Origin: Campylobacteraceae bacterium
Lineage (GTDB): Bacteria; Campylobacterota; Campylobacteria; Campylobacterales; BB28
Assembly: GCA_016744535.1 (NCBI GenBank)
Contig: JADGEE010000011.1
Location: 1-47,792 of the forward strand
Direction of reading: 5' to 3'
DNA length: 47,792 bases
Notes under the pieces: model-generated
Told to the model about the DNA's origin: nothing
What the model saw: only the letters and a program-made list of their open reading frames with translations
The model's database searches: none
Shown: piece by piece, positions 37,594 to 46,784 of the stretch
Layout: each line of letters begins with the position of its first letter
Numbering within the stretch: the stretch's first letter is position 1
Position numbers and translations under genes: made by a program

Positions 37594-38767
37594 TTTTATA
37601 TTTTTTACAACTTTACTTTTTTCATCAACAGTTGAACAAAAAATTAAATCAAAAGAGCATCAGCTATCTAAAAAATCAAAAGAGCAAAAAAAAGTTATAA
37701 AAAGATTGAGTACAATTGTAAAAGATATTTTAAAAATAAGAGACGGATTAAAAGATTTTGATAAAAAAATTAAGTCAATTGATTTAATTTTGAATAAACA
37801 TAAAAAAAATTATAATTTAAAAAAAGCAGAATTTAAAATTTTGCAAAAGCGAGAGCGAGAGTTAGTTGAAAATAAAAAAGAGATAGAGAGAAAATTAATC
37901 TCTTTAATCGCAAAAGATTTATCTATCTCTGTTGTAATAAATACAAGTCATCCAGCAAACATTACAGATTTAATAAAAGAGGAAATTTTTTATTCTGTTG
38001 GTAAAATTACAAGAGAGGGAATTAAAAAATTAAAAAAAGATTTAAGCAAAACTCAAGAAGAACTTGAAGAAAAAAGAGATACAACTCTTAGAATAAAAGC
38101 TTATGTTGATGACCTTGATGAGAAAAAATCTCGTCAAGTTAAATTTAAAAATCAAAAAGAGGATTTATTAAAAAAGTTAAATTCTGAAAAAAAAAGTTAT
38201 AAAAAAAAGTTAGCTCAAAATTTAGCACAACAAGATAACATTAGAGATATGCTTAAAAATTTAAGATTTGGTTATAGTGATACAAGAGTTAAAGTTGTTA
38301 AAAAGAAGATAAAAAATGATTTAAATATGGATGTAAGACAAATTGGAACTTCATATTTAAAAACTAAAACTACAAGATATTATGGTAAAAAGACTATTGC
38401 CCCGCTTGATGATTTTTCAGTTGTTAAAAAATTTGGAACATATTTTGACCCAATTTATAAGATAAAAATTTTCAATGAATCTGTAATACTTCAATCCAAA
38501 TATCAAAATGCAAGAGTAAAGGCTGTATTTAATGGTAAAATTGTCTTTGTAGGAGATACTCCTATGCTTGATAATGTAATTATTATTAAACATAAGAAAG
38601 GAATTCATACAGTTTATGGTTATTTATCAAAAATTGCTCCAACAATAAAAGTTGGAAAAAATATTAAAAAAGGTTATGTAATAGGAAGAGTTCAAGATGA
38701 TTTACTATTTGAAGTTACAAAAAAAAACTATCATATAGATCCACTTAAAGTTATAAAAGTAAACTAA
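37574..38767 (+). CDS. EnvC-like murein hydrolase activator (degenerate LytM/M23)
   Basis: 397 residues. A signal peptide (about 1-18), a long charged coiled coil (about 20-240) and a C-terminal M23/LytM fold (about 270-390). The usual metal ligands are gone: HxxxD is replaced around IYKIKIFNESVIL, and the final HxH by DDLLFEV. Only KHKKGIHTVYGYL keeps a histidine-bearing strand. This is how non-catalytic EnvC activates amidases on command of FtsEX, and the gene overlaps ftsX by 20 nt. It matches C. jejuni Cj1275c by position. A start of ATG ATG leaves a one-residue ambiguity. Confidence 0.9.
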   Translation: MMKLIFNFIFFTTLLFSSTVEQKIKSKEHQLSKKSKEQKKVIKRLSTIVKDILKIRDGLKDFDKKIKSIDLILNKHKKNYNLKKAEFKILQKRERELVENKKEIERKLISLIAKDLSISVVINTSHPANITDLIKEEIFYSVGKITREGIKKLKKDLSKTQEELEEKRDTTLRIKAYVDDLDEKKSRQVKFKNQKEDLLKKLNSEKKSYKKKLAQNLAQQDNIRDMLKNLRFGYSDTRVKVVKKKIKNDLNMDVRQIGTSYLKTKTTRYYGKKTIAPLDDFSVVKKFGTYFDPIYKIKIFNESVILQSKYQNARVKAVFNGKIVFVGDTPMLDNVIIIKHKKGIHTVYGYLSKIAPTIKVGKNIKKGYVIGRVQDDLLFEVTKKNYHIDPLKVIKVN

Positions 38768-38770
38768 ACT

Positions 38771-38962
38771 CTACGATAAAATATCCATTGATTTATTTAT
38801 ATCCTCTTTAATTCTATTTAATAGTGAGCTAAAACCTAACATATCCTCTGAATTTGGCTCAATACTATCAATACCAATATATGTTGTTACTGTTACCATA
38901 AATGTTAATTCTGTTTCTATCTTCTCTAAAATTTTAATAACTTCCTCTTTTTTATTTTCCAC
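38771..38962 (-). CDS. small acidic helical protein of unknown function
   Basis: 63 residues, with no signal peptide or membrane helix; mostly helical and acidic. I do not recognise the family. It starts at GTG with AAAGGA seven bases upstream, which makes it a better candidate than a random ORF. It ends 3 bp from the convergent envC-like gene. It could be translated from its own promoter; TATACT at 38996-39001 on the minus strand is a possible -10. Confidence 0.65.
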   Translation of the reverse strand: MENKKEEVIKILEKIETELTFMVTVTTYIGIDSIEPNSEDMLGFSSLLNRIKEDINKSMDILS

Positions 38963-39067
38963 TTTTTTTCCTTTAATTATAATACTTATTTAATTAGTAT
39001 AGTTTTTTATAAATTGAAGATTTACTTGAAATAGTAGAGAATGAAGAGGAATAAAAAGAGAATAGTT

Positions 39068-40000
39068 TTAACCATCTTCATTAATTTGTTCGATTAACTC
39101 TCTTAAAACTCCTTCTGCTTTATCATTATTTATTTGACAAGTTCCAGCAGCTTCGTGTCCACCACCACCATACTTAAGCATCAATTCACCTACTGTTGTG
39201 TTTGAGCTTCTATCTACAATAGATTTACCAGTTGCAAAAACTGTATTTTGCTTCTTAAATCCCCAAATAACGTGAATAGACATATTACATCTAGGAAATA
39301 GTGCATAGATCATAAATCTATTTCCTGGATAAATTATCTCTTCTTCTCTTAAATCTAGTACTACTAAATTTTTATGTTGAGTTGAACAGCTAAGAAGTTG
39401 TTTTTTAAATGATTTTTCGTGTAGTAGATATAACTCAACTCTCTCTTTTACATCAGGAAGTTCCATAATATCAGATATTGGATGGTTTTTACAATAATCA
39501 ATTAAATCCATCATCAATTGATAATTTGAAATTCTAAACTCTCTAAATCTACCTAATCCAGTTCTAGCGTCCATTAAGAAACTCAAAAACTCCCAACCCT
39601 CTGGCTTTAAAATATCTTCCATACTAAATTGAGCAGCATCAGCTTTATCAACTGCTATCATCATATCATCAACATCACAAATTCCCTTAAATTTATCAGC
39701 ACCATAATACTCATAAACAACTCTAGCAGCTGACGGAGCTGAAGGGATAATTATATGATTATCTTGTTTCTCATTCCTAATTGTTTCACTTAAATGGTGG
39801 TCAAATGCTAAATGAACACCTTCCACATAAGGAACATTTGTTGTAATGTCATTCTCTCCAATCTCTATAATACCATCTTGCATATCTTTTGGGTGAACAA
39901 ATTTAATATCATCAATTAAATCCATTGCTTTTAATAAAACGGCACAAATTAACCCATCCATATCACTTCTAGTAACTAATCTATATTTTTTATCATTCAT
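39068..40000 (-). CDS. DHH-family phosphoesterase (exopolyphosphatase-like)
   Basis: 310 residues. The DHH fold is shown by RSDMDGLICA near the N-terminus and the metal-binding FDHH motif at about 67-70. The DHHA1 domain ends with GGGGHEAAGT (about 285-294), which binds substrate phosphates. Members cleave polyphosphate, oligonucleotides (NrnA) or cyclic-di-AMP, and the exact substrate is uncertain here. AAGGAG precedes the ATG. It is separated from trpD by 84 bp of AT-rich DNA. Confidence 0.88.
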   Translation of the reverse strand: MNDKKYRLVTRSDMDGLICAVLLKAMDLIDDIKFVHPKDMQDGIIEIGENDITTNVPYVEGVHLAFDHHLSETIRNEKQDNHIIIPSAPSAARVVYEYYGADKFKGICDVDDMMIAVDKADAAQFSMEDILKPEGWEFLSFLMDARTGLGRFREFRISNYQLMMDLIDYCKNHPISDIMELPDVKERVELYLLHEKSFKKQLLSCSTQHKNLVVLDLREEEIIYPGNRFMIYALFPRCNMSIHVIWGFKKQNTVFATGKSIVDRSSNTTVGELMLKYGGGGHEAAGTCQINNDKAEGVLRELIEQINEDG

Positions 40001-40084
40001 ATACTCTCCTTAAAACATTTTATATATTCTGTCTATATCTTATAAAAAACTCTCTTAATATTCTATATAATATTGCTCATATTT

Positions 40085-41074
40085 TCAGTCTATATATTGA
40101 TTACTAGATTCAATTATCTCTTTTAACTTATCTTTTGCTTTTCCTGAATCTATCGCTTCTTCTGCTATTTTTATTCCATCTTTTATACTCTTTGCTTTAC
40201 CATCAACAACTAAAGCTAATGCAGAATTTAATATAACTATATCTCTTTTTGCATCTTTAATTTTTCCATTTAAAATATCAATTATAATTTTAGCATTCTC
40301 ATTTGCATTTCCGCCTTTGATGGCGTCAAGTGTTGCTAATTTAAATCCAAAATCTTCTGGATTTATAACTCCTGTTTTAACTTGACCATCTTTTAGAGTT
40401 GCATAGTGAGTCTTTGCACTAATACTAACTTCATCTAATCCATCTTCACTACTTACAATAGTAGCACTTAGGCTTCCTAAATCTTTTAAGGCATAAGCTA
40501 ATTTCTCCACATAACTTTTATCAAAAACACCTATTAACTGTTTTTTAACTCCAGCTGGATTTGTAAGTGGACCTAAAATATTAAATATAGTTCTATGAGA
40601 GAGATTTTTTCTAATTGGCATAATATATTTCATAGTTGGATGATGATTTTGTGCAAACATAAATACAAAACCTGTATTCTCAAGTAAGTTTACAGCTCTA
40701 TTTGGCGTTAAGTTAAGATTAATTCCTAACTTTTCAAGTACATCAGCACTTCCACTCTTACTTGTAATACTTCTATTTCCGTGTTTTGCTACGAAACAAC
40801 CACAACTAGCTAATACAAATGATACTGTTGTAGAAATATTAAAGCTTCCACTCTTATCTCCACCTGTTCCACAATTATCAATTAATTTATTTTGTAACTC
40901 TTTTGAGACTGGAAGTTGTAGTGCATATTCTCGCATAACTTCAGCCCCTGCACTTATCTCTTCGCTACTCTCTCCTCTAGTATATAAATCAATTAAAAAC
41001 TCTTTTGCTTCATCTTCACTTAAGCTATTTTCAAAAAGTAGTTTAAATTTATCTTTTGCTTTAGTATAATTCAC
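40085..41074 (-). CDS. trpD: anthranilate phosphoribosyltransferase
   Basis: 329 residues, a stand-alone enzyme (not fused to TrpG). It adds phosphoribose to anthranilate in tryptophan synthesis. The PRPP/Mg site reads DNCGTGGDKSGSFNIST, followed by KHGNRSITSKSGSADVLE and the MKYIMPIRKNLSHRTIFNILGPLTNP segment. It starts at GTG, overlapping the stop of the S4 gene by 4 nt (GTGA). It sits away from other trp genes, in an operon with mog and an S4 protein. Confidence 0.96.
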   Translation of the reverse strand: MNYTKAKDKFKLLFENSLSEDEAKEFLIDLYTRGESSEEISAGAEVMREYALQLPVSKELQNKLIDNCGTGGDKSGSFNISTTVSFVLASCGCFVAKHGNRSITSKSGSADVLEKLGINLNLTPNRAVNLLENTGFVFMFAQNHHPTMKYIMPIRKNLSHRTIFNILGPLTNPAGVKKQLIGVFDKSYVEKLAYALKDLGSLSATIVSSEDGLDEVSISAKTHYATLKDGQVKTGVINPEDFGFKLATLDAIKGGNANENAKIIIDILNGKIKDAKRDIVILNSALALVVDGKAKSIKDGIKIAEEAIDSGKAKDKLKEIIESSNQYID

Positions 41075-41319
41075 AAAATTTCCTTTATATATCTATCTTT
41101 TTGACTCTTTGGTGTAGTTTTTACAGTTGGAACTTCTAACACTTGATATTTTTTAACACTCTCTAAATATTTAATTTCGATAATATCATTAGCTTTTACC
41201 TCTTTTGATGGTTTTACAACTAAAGAGTTTATTAAAACAACTTTATTAGTACACATATCTTGAGCAATTACCCTTCTCTTCGTAATATTAACTGCATTTA
41301 AAAAAGCATCTATTCTCAC
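41071..41319 (-). CDS. S4-domain RNA-binding protein (Hsp15-like)
   Basis: 82 residues consisting of an S4 domain (MRIDAFLNAVNITKRRVIAQDMC, then VNSL-type loop and KVKANDIIEI-like strand) plus a short basic tail. Hsp15/HslR proteins bind stalled 50S subunits carrying peptidyl-tRNA; the assignment to that subgroup is by size and motif only. The start is GTG, overlapping the mog stop by 1 nt (TAGTG). Confidence 0.85.
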   Translation of the reverse strand: MRIDAFLNAVNITKRRVIAQDMCTNKVVLINSLVVKPSKEVKANDIIEIKYLESVKKYQVLEVPTVKTTPKSQKDRYIKEIL

Positions 41320-41849
41320 TATTTAGCCTTTGGACGAAATGCTTTTATTACATCTTCGTTTGTTTCGATATAAGCACCTTCAATTAAATCTATACAATAT
41401 GGCACTGCTGGAAAAACTGCATCTAAACATTCTCGAATAGATTTAGGCTTACCAGGTAAATTTATAATAAGAGAATTTCCTCTAATTCCCGCACTCTGTC
41501 TTGATAAAATTGCTGTTGGAACATATTTTAAACTTACACTTCTCATTAACTCTCCAAATCCTGCTAACATTTTTTCGCAAATTGCTTCAGTTGCCTCTGG
41601 TGTTACATCTCTTTTGGCAGGGCCCGTTCCTCCAGTTGTAACGATTAATGAGCAATTTTCTATATCTGCAAGTTCTATCATAGTTTCTTCTATAATTTTT
41701 TGTTCATCAGGAATACATCTATAAACTTCTTTAAATTCACTTTTTAAATAATCTTTCATAGTATCAATTATTGCCATTCCAGAAATATCTTCATAAATTC
41801 CTGCACTTGCCCTATCTGATGTTGTTATAATTCCAATTTTAAGTTCCAA
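41319..41849 (-). CDS. mog: molybdopterin adenylyltransferase Mog
   Basis: 176 residues. It adenylylates molybdopterin before molybdate insertion. The MPT-binding fold shows TTGGTGPAKRDVTPEAT at about 70-86, DRASAGIYEDISG at the N-terminus and the conserved NLPGKPKSIRECL near the C-terminus. The start is TTG with AAAGGA eight bases upstream. It is the first gene of the mog-S4-trpD operon, with a candidate promoter about 36 bases upstream. Confidence 0.94.
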   Translation of the reverse strand: MELKIGIITTSDRASAGIYEDISGMAIIDTMKDYLKSEFKEVYRCIPDEQKIIEETMIELADIENCSLIVTTGGTGPAKRDVTPEATEAICEKMLAGFGELMRSVSLKYVPTAILSRQSAGIRGNSLIINLPGKPKSIRECLDAVFPAVPYCIDLIEGAYIETNEDVIKAFRPKAK

Positions 41850-41884
41850 AATTTTTTCCTTTATTAATATTAATTTTTAAATAT

Positions 41885-41890
41885 ATTATA
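41885..41890 (-). promoter_or_regulatory. candidate -10 hexamer for the mog-S4-trpD operon
   Basis: TATAAT on the minus strand in a T-rich context, giving a leader of about 30 nt before mog. No MoCo-riboswitch-like structure is visible in so short a leader. Confidence 0.45.
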
Positions 41891-41979
41891 ATAGCAAAAA
41901 GAGGGTAAATATGCTCAAATATAGAAAGTATAAAGGGCTAAAAAGTCAATATATATAAAGTGAATTTATTTAAATATTT

Positions 41980-43206
41980 TTACATTCCTCCACTTAAATT
42001 CATAGAAAAAATTGGAAGTAGCATTGCTGTTACAATAAAACCAATTACGCCACCTACAAGTAACATAATTGTAGGTTCAATTAAAGATAATAGTACATTT
42101 ATTTTTTCTTTATTATTTTCAAAATATAACTGTGCTAGATTCTCTAATACATTAGCTACTTCGCTTGTCTCTTCACCAAGTGCAATAGCTTGAATAAAAG
42201 CTTTATCAATATATTTTACATCTTTCATAAGTGCATTTGAGAGTTTTCCACCCTCAACCACTCTATCAGCAGCTTCTTCAAACTTTTTTTTCAGAAGTGA
42301 ATTATTCATAATATCACTTGCTAATTTTATAGCTTGAATAAATGGTACTCCTGATTTTATTAGAGTTGAAGTCATATAAGCAAATCTACCAAGTTCAGCG
42401 GATTTTGCGATTTTACCAAAGAGTGGTATTTTTAAAATAATAGTATCTACATTATATTTAAATTGTTTATTAAATTTTAAAAATAGTTGAAAAATAGTAG
42501 CTATTGTAAATATAGTTCCAACCATTAAAACCCAATAAGAAGCAAAAAATTCCCCTGTGGAAATTACAAATGTCGTAATTTTAGGCAACTCTTGACTAAG
42601 TGATTCAAAAATAGATGTAATTTTAGGAACTACAACTGTTAGCATAAATGAAATCATTAAGACAGAGACTATCATAATAAAAGTTGGATAGATAAAAGCG
42701 TTTGAGACTTGTCTATTTATTTCATCTTGTTCTTTTACATATCTTGCAAGTTCTATCAAAATTTGAGGTAATAATCCTCCATCTTCACTAACTTTAATTG
42801 ATTGTTTATAAAAAGATGGTAGTGCTATAATTTTTTGAGTCTCTAGCGATTGATAAAAACTTTTTCCCTCCTCTAAACTTGTCTCAATAGAGTTTAAAAA
42901 ATAGAGTAATTTTTTATCACCTTCATATAGAGTTTTTGAGAGTTTTATTGCATTTATTAGTGCTACGCCTGAGCGTAAATATATAGCTAAATTTGTACTA
43001 AAATTTGCTAACTCTAAATTTGTTAATTTTCCAACACGAAAAAGTTCGATTTTACTAAAAATACTCTCACTAGATTCACTAACTTTATTATAAATTATAT
43101 TTTTTGCTTTTAATCTAGCTTTCGCATCATTTAAGTTAGTAGCTTCAAGTTTTCCTCTTGCTTTTTTTCCAGTTCTTTTATCTATTCCACTATATTTAAA
43201 AATCAT
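41980..43206 (-). CDS. gspF: type II secretion inner-membrane protein GspF
   Basis: 408 residues, three membrane helices (about 172-195, 220-243, 378-402) and two homologous GspF domains (about 68-190 and 273-395), the standard PilC/GspF plan. It anchors the assembly ATPase and the pseudopilus base. The N-terminal FKYSGIDKRTGKKARGKLEA is the usual opening. It overlaps gspE by 1 nt and is the last gene of the operon here, with no pseudopilin gene downstream. Confidence 0.95.
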   Translation of the reverse strand: MIFKYSGIDKRTGKKARGKLEATNLNDAKARLKAKNIIYNKVSESSESIFSKIELFRVGKLTNLELANFSTNLAIYLRSGVALINAIKLSKTLYEGDKKLLYFLNSIETSLEEGKSFYQSLETQKIIALPSFYKQSIKVSEDGGLLPQILIELARYVKEQDEINRQVSNAFIYPTFIMIVSVLMISFMLTVVVPKITSIFESLSQELPKITTFVISTGEFFASYWVLMVGTIFTIATIFQLFLKFNKQFKYNVDTIILKIPLFGKIAKSAELGRFAYMTSTLIKSGVPFIQAIKLASDIMNNSLLKKKFEEAADRVVEGGKLSNALMKDVKYIDKAFIQAIALGEETSEVANVLENLAQLYFENNKEKINVLLSLIEPTIMLLVGGVIGFIVTAMLLPIFSMNLSGGM

Positions 43207-44723
43207 TATGAATCTTTAATTCCAACTCTAATAATCTCTTCCATTGAAGTTATCTCATTTAATAGAAGTTTTTTTAATTTATCTGCTAGAAATTCCATTC
43301 CCTTCTCTTTCATTAATTTTTTTATCTCATAATCATTACTTGTATCTTTCATTAATGCTTTTATATCATCATCAATTACAAAAAGTTCACCCACAGGCAT
43401 CCTACCAATATAACCTGTAAAATTACACTTTACACAACCTGATGGTTTATAAATTTTAGCACCATTTGGTAAATCAAACTCTTTTGCATACTCTTCAGCT
43501 ACAAAGTCTTCCTCTTTACAGTGAGGACACAATTTTCTAACTAATCTTTGTGCTAAAACTCCAAGTAGACTTGAGCCAATTAAAAAGCTGTCAATTCCCA
43601 TATCTACAAGTCTTGTAATTGAGCTTGTAGCATTATTAGTATGTAGAGTTGAAAGCATTAAGTGACCCGTTAGGGCTGCTTGAATTGCGATTTCAGCTGT
43701 CTCTTTATCTCTAATTTCTCCAACCATTACAACATCAGGATCTTGTCTTAAAATAGAACGAAGAGCTGAAGCGAAAGTTAAACCTACTTTTGAATTTGCT
43801 TGAACTTGATTTATATTTTCTGCATTATACTCAACTGGGTCTTCAACTGTAATAATATTTTTTTTAGGACTAGCAACCTCTTGTAAAAATCCATGTAGAG
43901 TTGTTGATTTACCACTACCAGTAGGACCAGTAACTAACACCATTCCGTGTGAGTGTTTTAAGAGTGCTTTGAAGTCATCAATCATAGCTTTATCAAAGCC
44001 TATGTCATCTAAATGAGGAATATCTTCAGATTGCATTAAAATTCTCATAACAATTCTCTCACCATAATATGTTGGTAAAATTGAAACCCTAATATCTAAC
44101 GCTTTTCCTGCAATTTTAATTTGAGTTCTACCATCTTGAGGAACTCTTTTTTCTGAAATATCTAAATTAGAGATAACTTTAATACGACTAATTACTAAAT
44201 TTATCACTTTTTTATCTAAATCAACGTGTTTTATTAAAACTCCATCTATTCTATATCTAACTTCACCTCTTGATTCATAAGTCTCAATATGAATATCACT
44301 TGCTCGTTTTTTAATTGCTTGATAAAAGAGTGAATTGACAAATTTAATAATAGGGGCTGACTCTTCACTTGTCAAAATATCTTTTGAAGTTTGTAAAAAT
44401 TCAACTAAAGAGAAGTCATCATCAACTCCCTCTTCTTTAGCATCACTTGTAACTTCTGTTAGCTCTTTATCAGTTTTAATTTCTAAAAATCTATGATAAA
44501 GTCTCTCGTACGAGTTTTTATCTACGTGTAAAAGTGGATAGTTTAAATTATATTTAGATAAAAAATTAAGTGCATTTGAGAGATTATCTTGTGATAATAT
44601 TGTATAAATTTCATCTTCAATAGAGCTAAATAAGACTCCATATTTTACTGATAAATCACTATTTACATCTTCTACTACTTCTGGATAGAGGTCAATATCC
44701 TTGATAATTGGAATATCAAGCAT
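43206..44723 (-). CDS. gspE: type II secretion assembly ATPase GspE
   Basis: 505 residues from the ATG at 44723; an in-frame TTG one codon earlier directly abuts the gspD stop, so the start is uncertain by one residue. It powers pseudopilus assembly. Landmarks are Walker A GPTGSGKST, the Asp box, Walker B with RSILRQDPDVVMVGEIRD, the His box TLHTNNA, and a four-cysteine zinc site (CPHC ... CVKC). GAGG upstream serves as ribosome-binding site. Followed by gspF with 1-nt overlap. Confidence 0.95.
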   Translation of the reverse strand: MLDIPIIKDIDLYPEVVEDVNSDLSVKYGVLFSSIEDEIYTILSQDNLSNALNFLSKYNLNYPLLHVDKNSYERLYHRFLEIKTDKELTEVTSDAKEEGVDDDFSLVEFLQTSKDILTSEESAPIIKFVNSLFYQAIKKRASDIHIETYESRGEVRYRIDGVLIKHVDLDKKVINLVISRIKVISNLDISEKRVPQDGRTQIKIAGKALDIRVSILPTYYGERIVMRILMQSEDIPHLDDIGFDKAMIDDFKALLKHSHGMVLVTGPTGSGKSTTLHGFLQEVASPKKNIITVEDPVEYNAENINQVQANSKVGLTFASALRSILRQDPDVVMVGEIRDKETAEIAIQAALTGHLMLSTLHTNNATSSITRLVDMGIDSFLIGSSLLGVLAQRLVRKLCPHCKEEDFVAEEYAKEFDLPNGAKIYKPSGCVKCNFTGYIGRMPVGELFVIDDDIKALMKDTSNDYEIKKLMKEKGMEFLADKLKKLLLNEITSMEEIIRVGIKDS

Positions 44724-44726
44724 CAA

Positions 44727-46784
44727 TTAATCCTCATAACTTGGTGTAATAACATCAAATTTATTTTTACTCTCATCGTTAGTTTTAATATCTACTTTTT
44801 CTTCGTTTTTATCTTTTTCTTCATCTTTTTTAATTCCCAAAATTTCTAATACATTGTTAGCATATTCTGTCTCTATTTTATTCAGTACTGCTAATTGATG
44901 TTTAAACTCTGTTAAATCTGCACTAGTATCAATAATATATGGGGTTAAAATAATTACTAAATTAATTTTATCAACTGTTTTTGATTTATGTTTAAATAAA
45001 ATATCTCCAATTATTGGAATATCTCCTAATAGAGGAACTTTTGTCTCTCCTCCTTTAATTGAATCTCTAATCAATCCACCAATAATTACACTCTCTCCAT
45101 TTCTAACAATAGCTTTTGTTGTAACTTCTCTTTTTGTTGTTCCATTTTGGTTAGAGCCAGGAATTGTATCTTCTAATTTGGCTGAAACTTGAAGCGTTAC
45201 TTTTTTATCATTTGAAAGCCTAGGTTTTATTTTAAGTGTCAAACCAATATCTTCTACTTTAGTTAAATTTTGAGTTGTAGTCCCAACAACACTACCAGTT
45301 GTGATTCTTCTAGTTTCTCCAACATAAATTGAAGACTCTTCATTATTAATACATAAAATTGATGGTTCAGAGAGTTTATTTGTTGCACCTGATGAATCAA
45401 GTAGTGATAATGATACTGCTAATCCAAAGTCTGGTGCTCCTGTGTAAGTTTCTTTCATAGGCTGACTTTCGTAAGTTGTTGTGGTTTTACCTGTATCTGA
45501 ATCTGTAGTTTCAACAGCTGTTGTTTTAAATGTTGTTTTTGTTTTTTCTTGCAAAATATTCGATATATCAAATCCAGGTATTCCAGCAGCTGATGTTATT
45601 GCCGCACCTACTAAGTCAGTACCATCTCCAATGAGTGAGCTTACACTAAATAGAGTGTTTCCATTTAAAAATGGTGTAGTCATAATTCCATATTTTAAAC
45701 CAAATTCTGTAAATTTATTATCGCTAATTTCAATAATTTTAGCTTTGACATAGACTTGCTGTCTCTCTCTATCAAGTTGTTCAACTAAATCTTTAATATA
45801 TTTTAAATCTTTCTCAACTGCCATTACTACAATTGCATTTAAACCATTATCGGCAGTAATTGTTGGTCTAGTTTCACCTTTTTTATAAACTCTTTTTGAA
45901 ACTACTGCATTTACAACACCTAATAAATTTTTTGTTTCAGAGTTTCTAAGTGGAATAATTTCAATTTTTTGTGCTGTAATATCATCATCTTCCTCTTTAT
46001 CTAACTTTTTAATATAAGGAACTAATATATCAATATTTGATTTTTTAGCAATTAGAATAAGTGAATTTGTTGTATCATTTTTTAAAATTTGAACTTTATC
46101 TTCGTCTACTTTTTGATTTATCAAACTAGTAGAAATTTTTGTAATATCTGCCACAATAGAACTAGCTTTTATATATTCAAGCTTAATAAATTTAATTTTA
46201 GTTTTAGGCATATTTACTAATCTATTAATTACTTTTTTAATAGTTTTAAGACTTTGTGGATAATCTGAAATTATAAGTGAATTTATCTCTTTTGAAGTTA
46301 CAAGTTTTGCACTTTTACTAATTAAGTGTCTAATTTTACTTGTCACAATATCGACATTTTCGCCTTTAACTCTTATAACTTCTGTAACCATTTGAGAAAT
46401 ATTACCTTTATCATCATCAATAATTCCATCCCCAACAATAGGTAGATTCTCTTTTGCTACATCAGATGTACGAACTATATTTAAAAAACCTGCCCTATTT
46501 TCAACGATAGTAAAACCTTTTGTCTCTAAAATTTGAAGTAATAAAATATAAAGTTTATCTTTCTCAATAGGTTTTACTGAAATAAAATTTATTTTACCTC
46601 TAATATTAGTTGTTATTAAAATATTTTTATTTGTTATTTTTGCCACCATTTTAACAAAATCTTCAATCTCTAAATCTTTAAAATTTATCTCAATACCTTT
46701 TATGGGTTTTACTTTAGTAATATCTTGTGCTATTAAGATATTAAATATAAAAGTTGTAAAAAATATAATTTTAATTAATTTCAT
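44727..46784 (-). CDS. gspD: type II secretion outer-membrane secretin GspD
   Basis: 685 residues. A signal peptide (about 1-19), an N0 domain (about 28-100), ring-building N1-N3 domains (about 135-335) and the secretin barrel (about 345-645) ending with VPLLGDIPIIGDILFKHKS, the family signature. A Thr/Ser-rich insert (TTTYESQPMKETY region) lies in the barrel. The C-terminal tail (about 645-685) is Glu/Lys/Asp-rich and may be the pilotin-binding S domain. It overlaps gspC by 14 nt. Confidence 0.95.
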   Translation of the reverse strand: MKLIKIIFFTTFIFNILIAQDITKVKPIKGIEINFKDLEIEDFVKMVAKITNKNILITTNIRGKINFISVKPIEKDKLYILLLQILETKGFTIVENRAGFLNIVRTSDVAKENLPIVGDGIIDDDKGNISQMVTEVIRVKGENVDIVTSKIRHLISKSAKLVTSKEINSLIISDYPQSLKTIKKVINRLVNMPKTKIKFIKLEYIKASSIVADITKISTSLINQKVDEDKVQILKNDTTNSLILIAKKSNIDILVPYIKKLDKEEDDDITAQKIEIIPLRNSETKNLLGVVNAVVSKRVYKKGETRPTITADNGLNAIVVMAVEKDLKYIKDLVEQLDRERQQVYVKAKIIEISDNKFTEFGLKYGIMTTPFLNGNTLFSVSSLIGDGTDLVGAAITSAAGIPGFDISNILQEKTKTTFKTTAVETTDSDTGKTTTTYESQPMKETYTGAPDFGLAVSLSLLDSSGATNKLSEPSILCINNEESSIYVGETRRITTGSVVGTTTQNLTKVEDIGLTLKIKPRLSNDKKVTLQVSAKLEDTIPGSNQNGTTKREVTTKAIVRNGESVIIGGLIRDSIKGGETKVPLLGDIPIIGDILFKHKSKTVDKINLVIILTPYIIDTSADLTEFKHQLAVLNKIETEYANNVLEILGIKKDEEKDKNEEKVDIKTNDESKNKFDVITPSYED

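Noticed and set aside
41910-41957. 15-codon ORF with AGAGGG upstream in the mog-gspF gap
   Set aside because: It is too short to support, no homology can be judged, and it probably arises by chance in the leader or promoter region.
44721-44729. gspD stop followed in frame by the TTG/ATG of gspE, resembling a readthrough fusion
   Set aside because: An outer-membrane secretin fused to a cytoplasmic ATPase makes no biological sense, and tight operon packing explains it.
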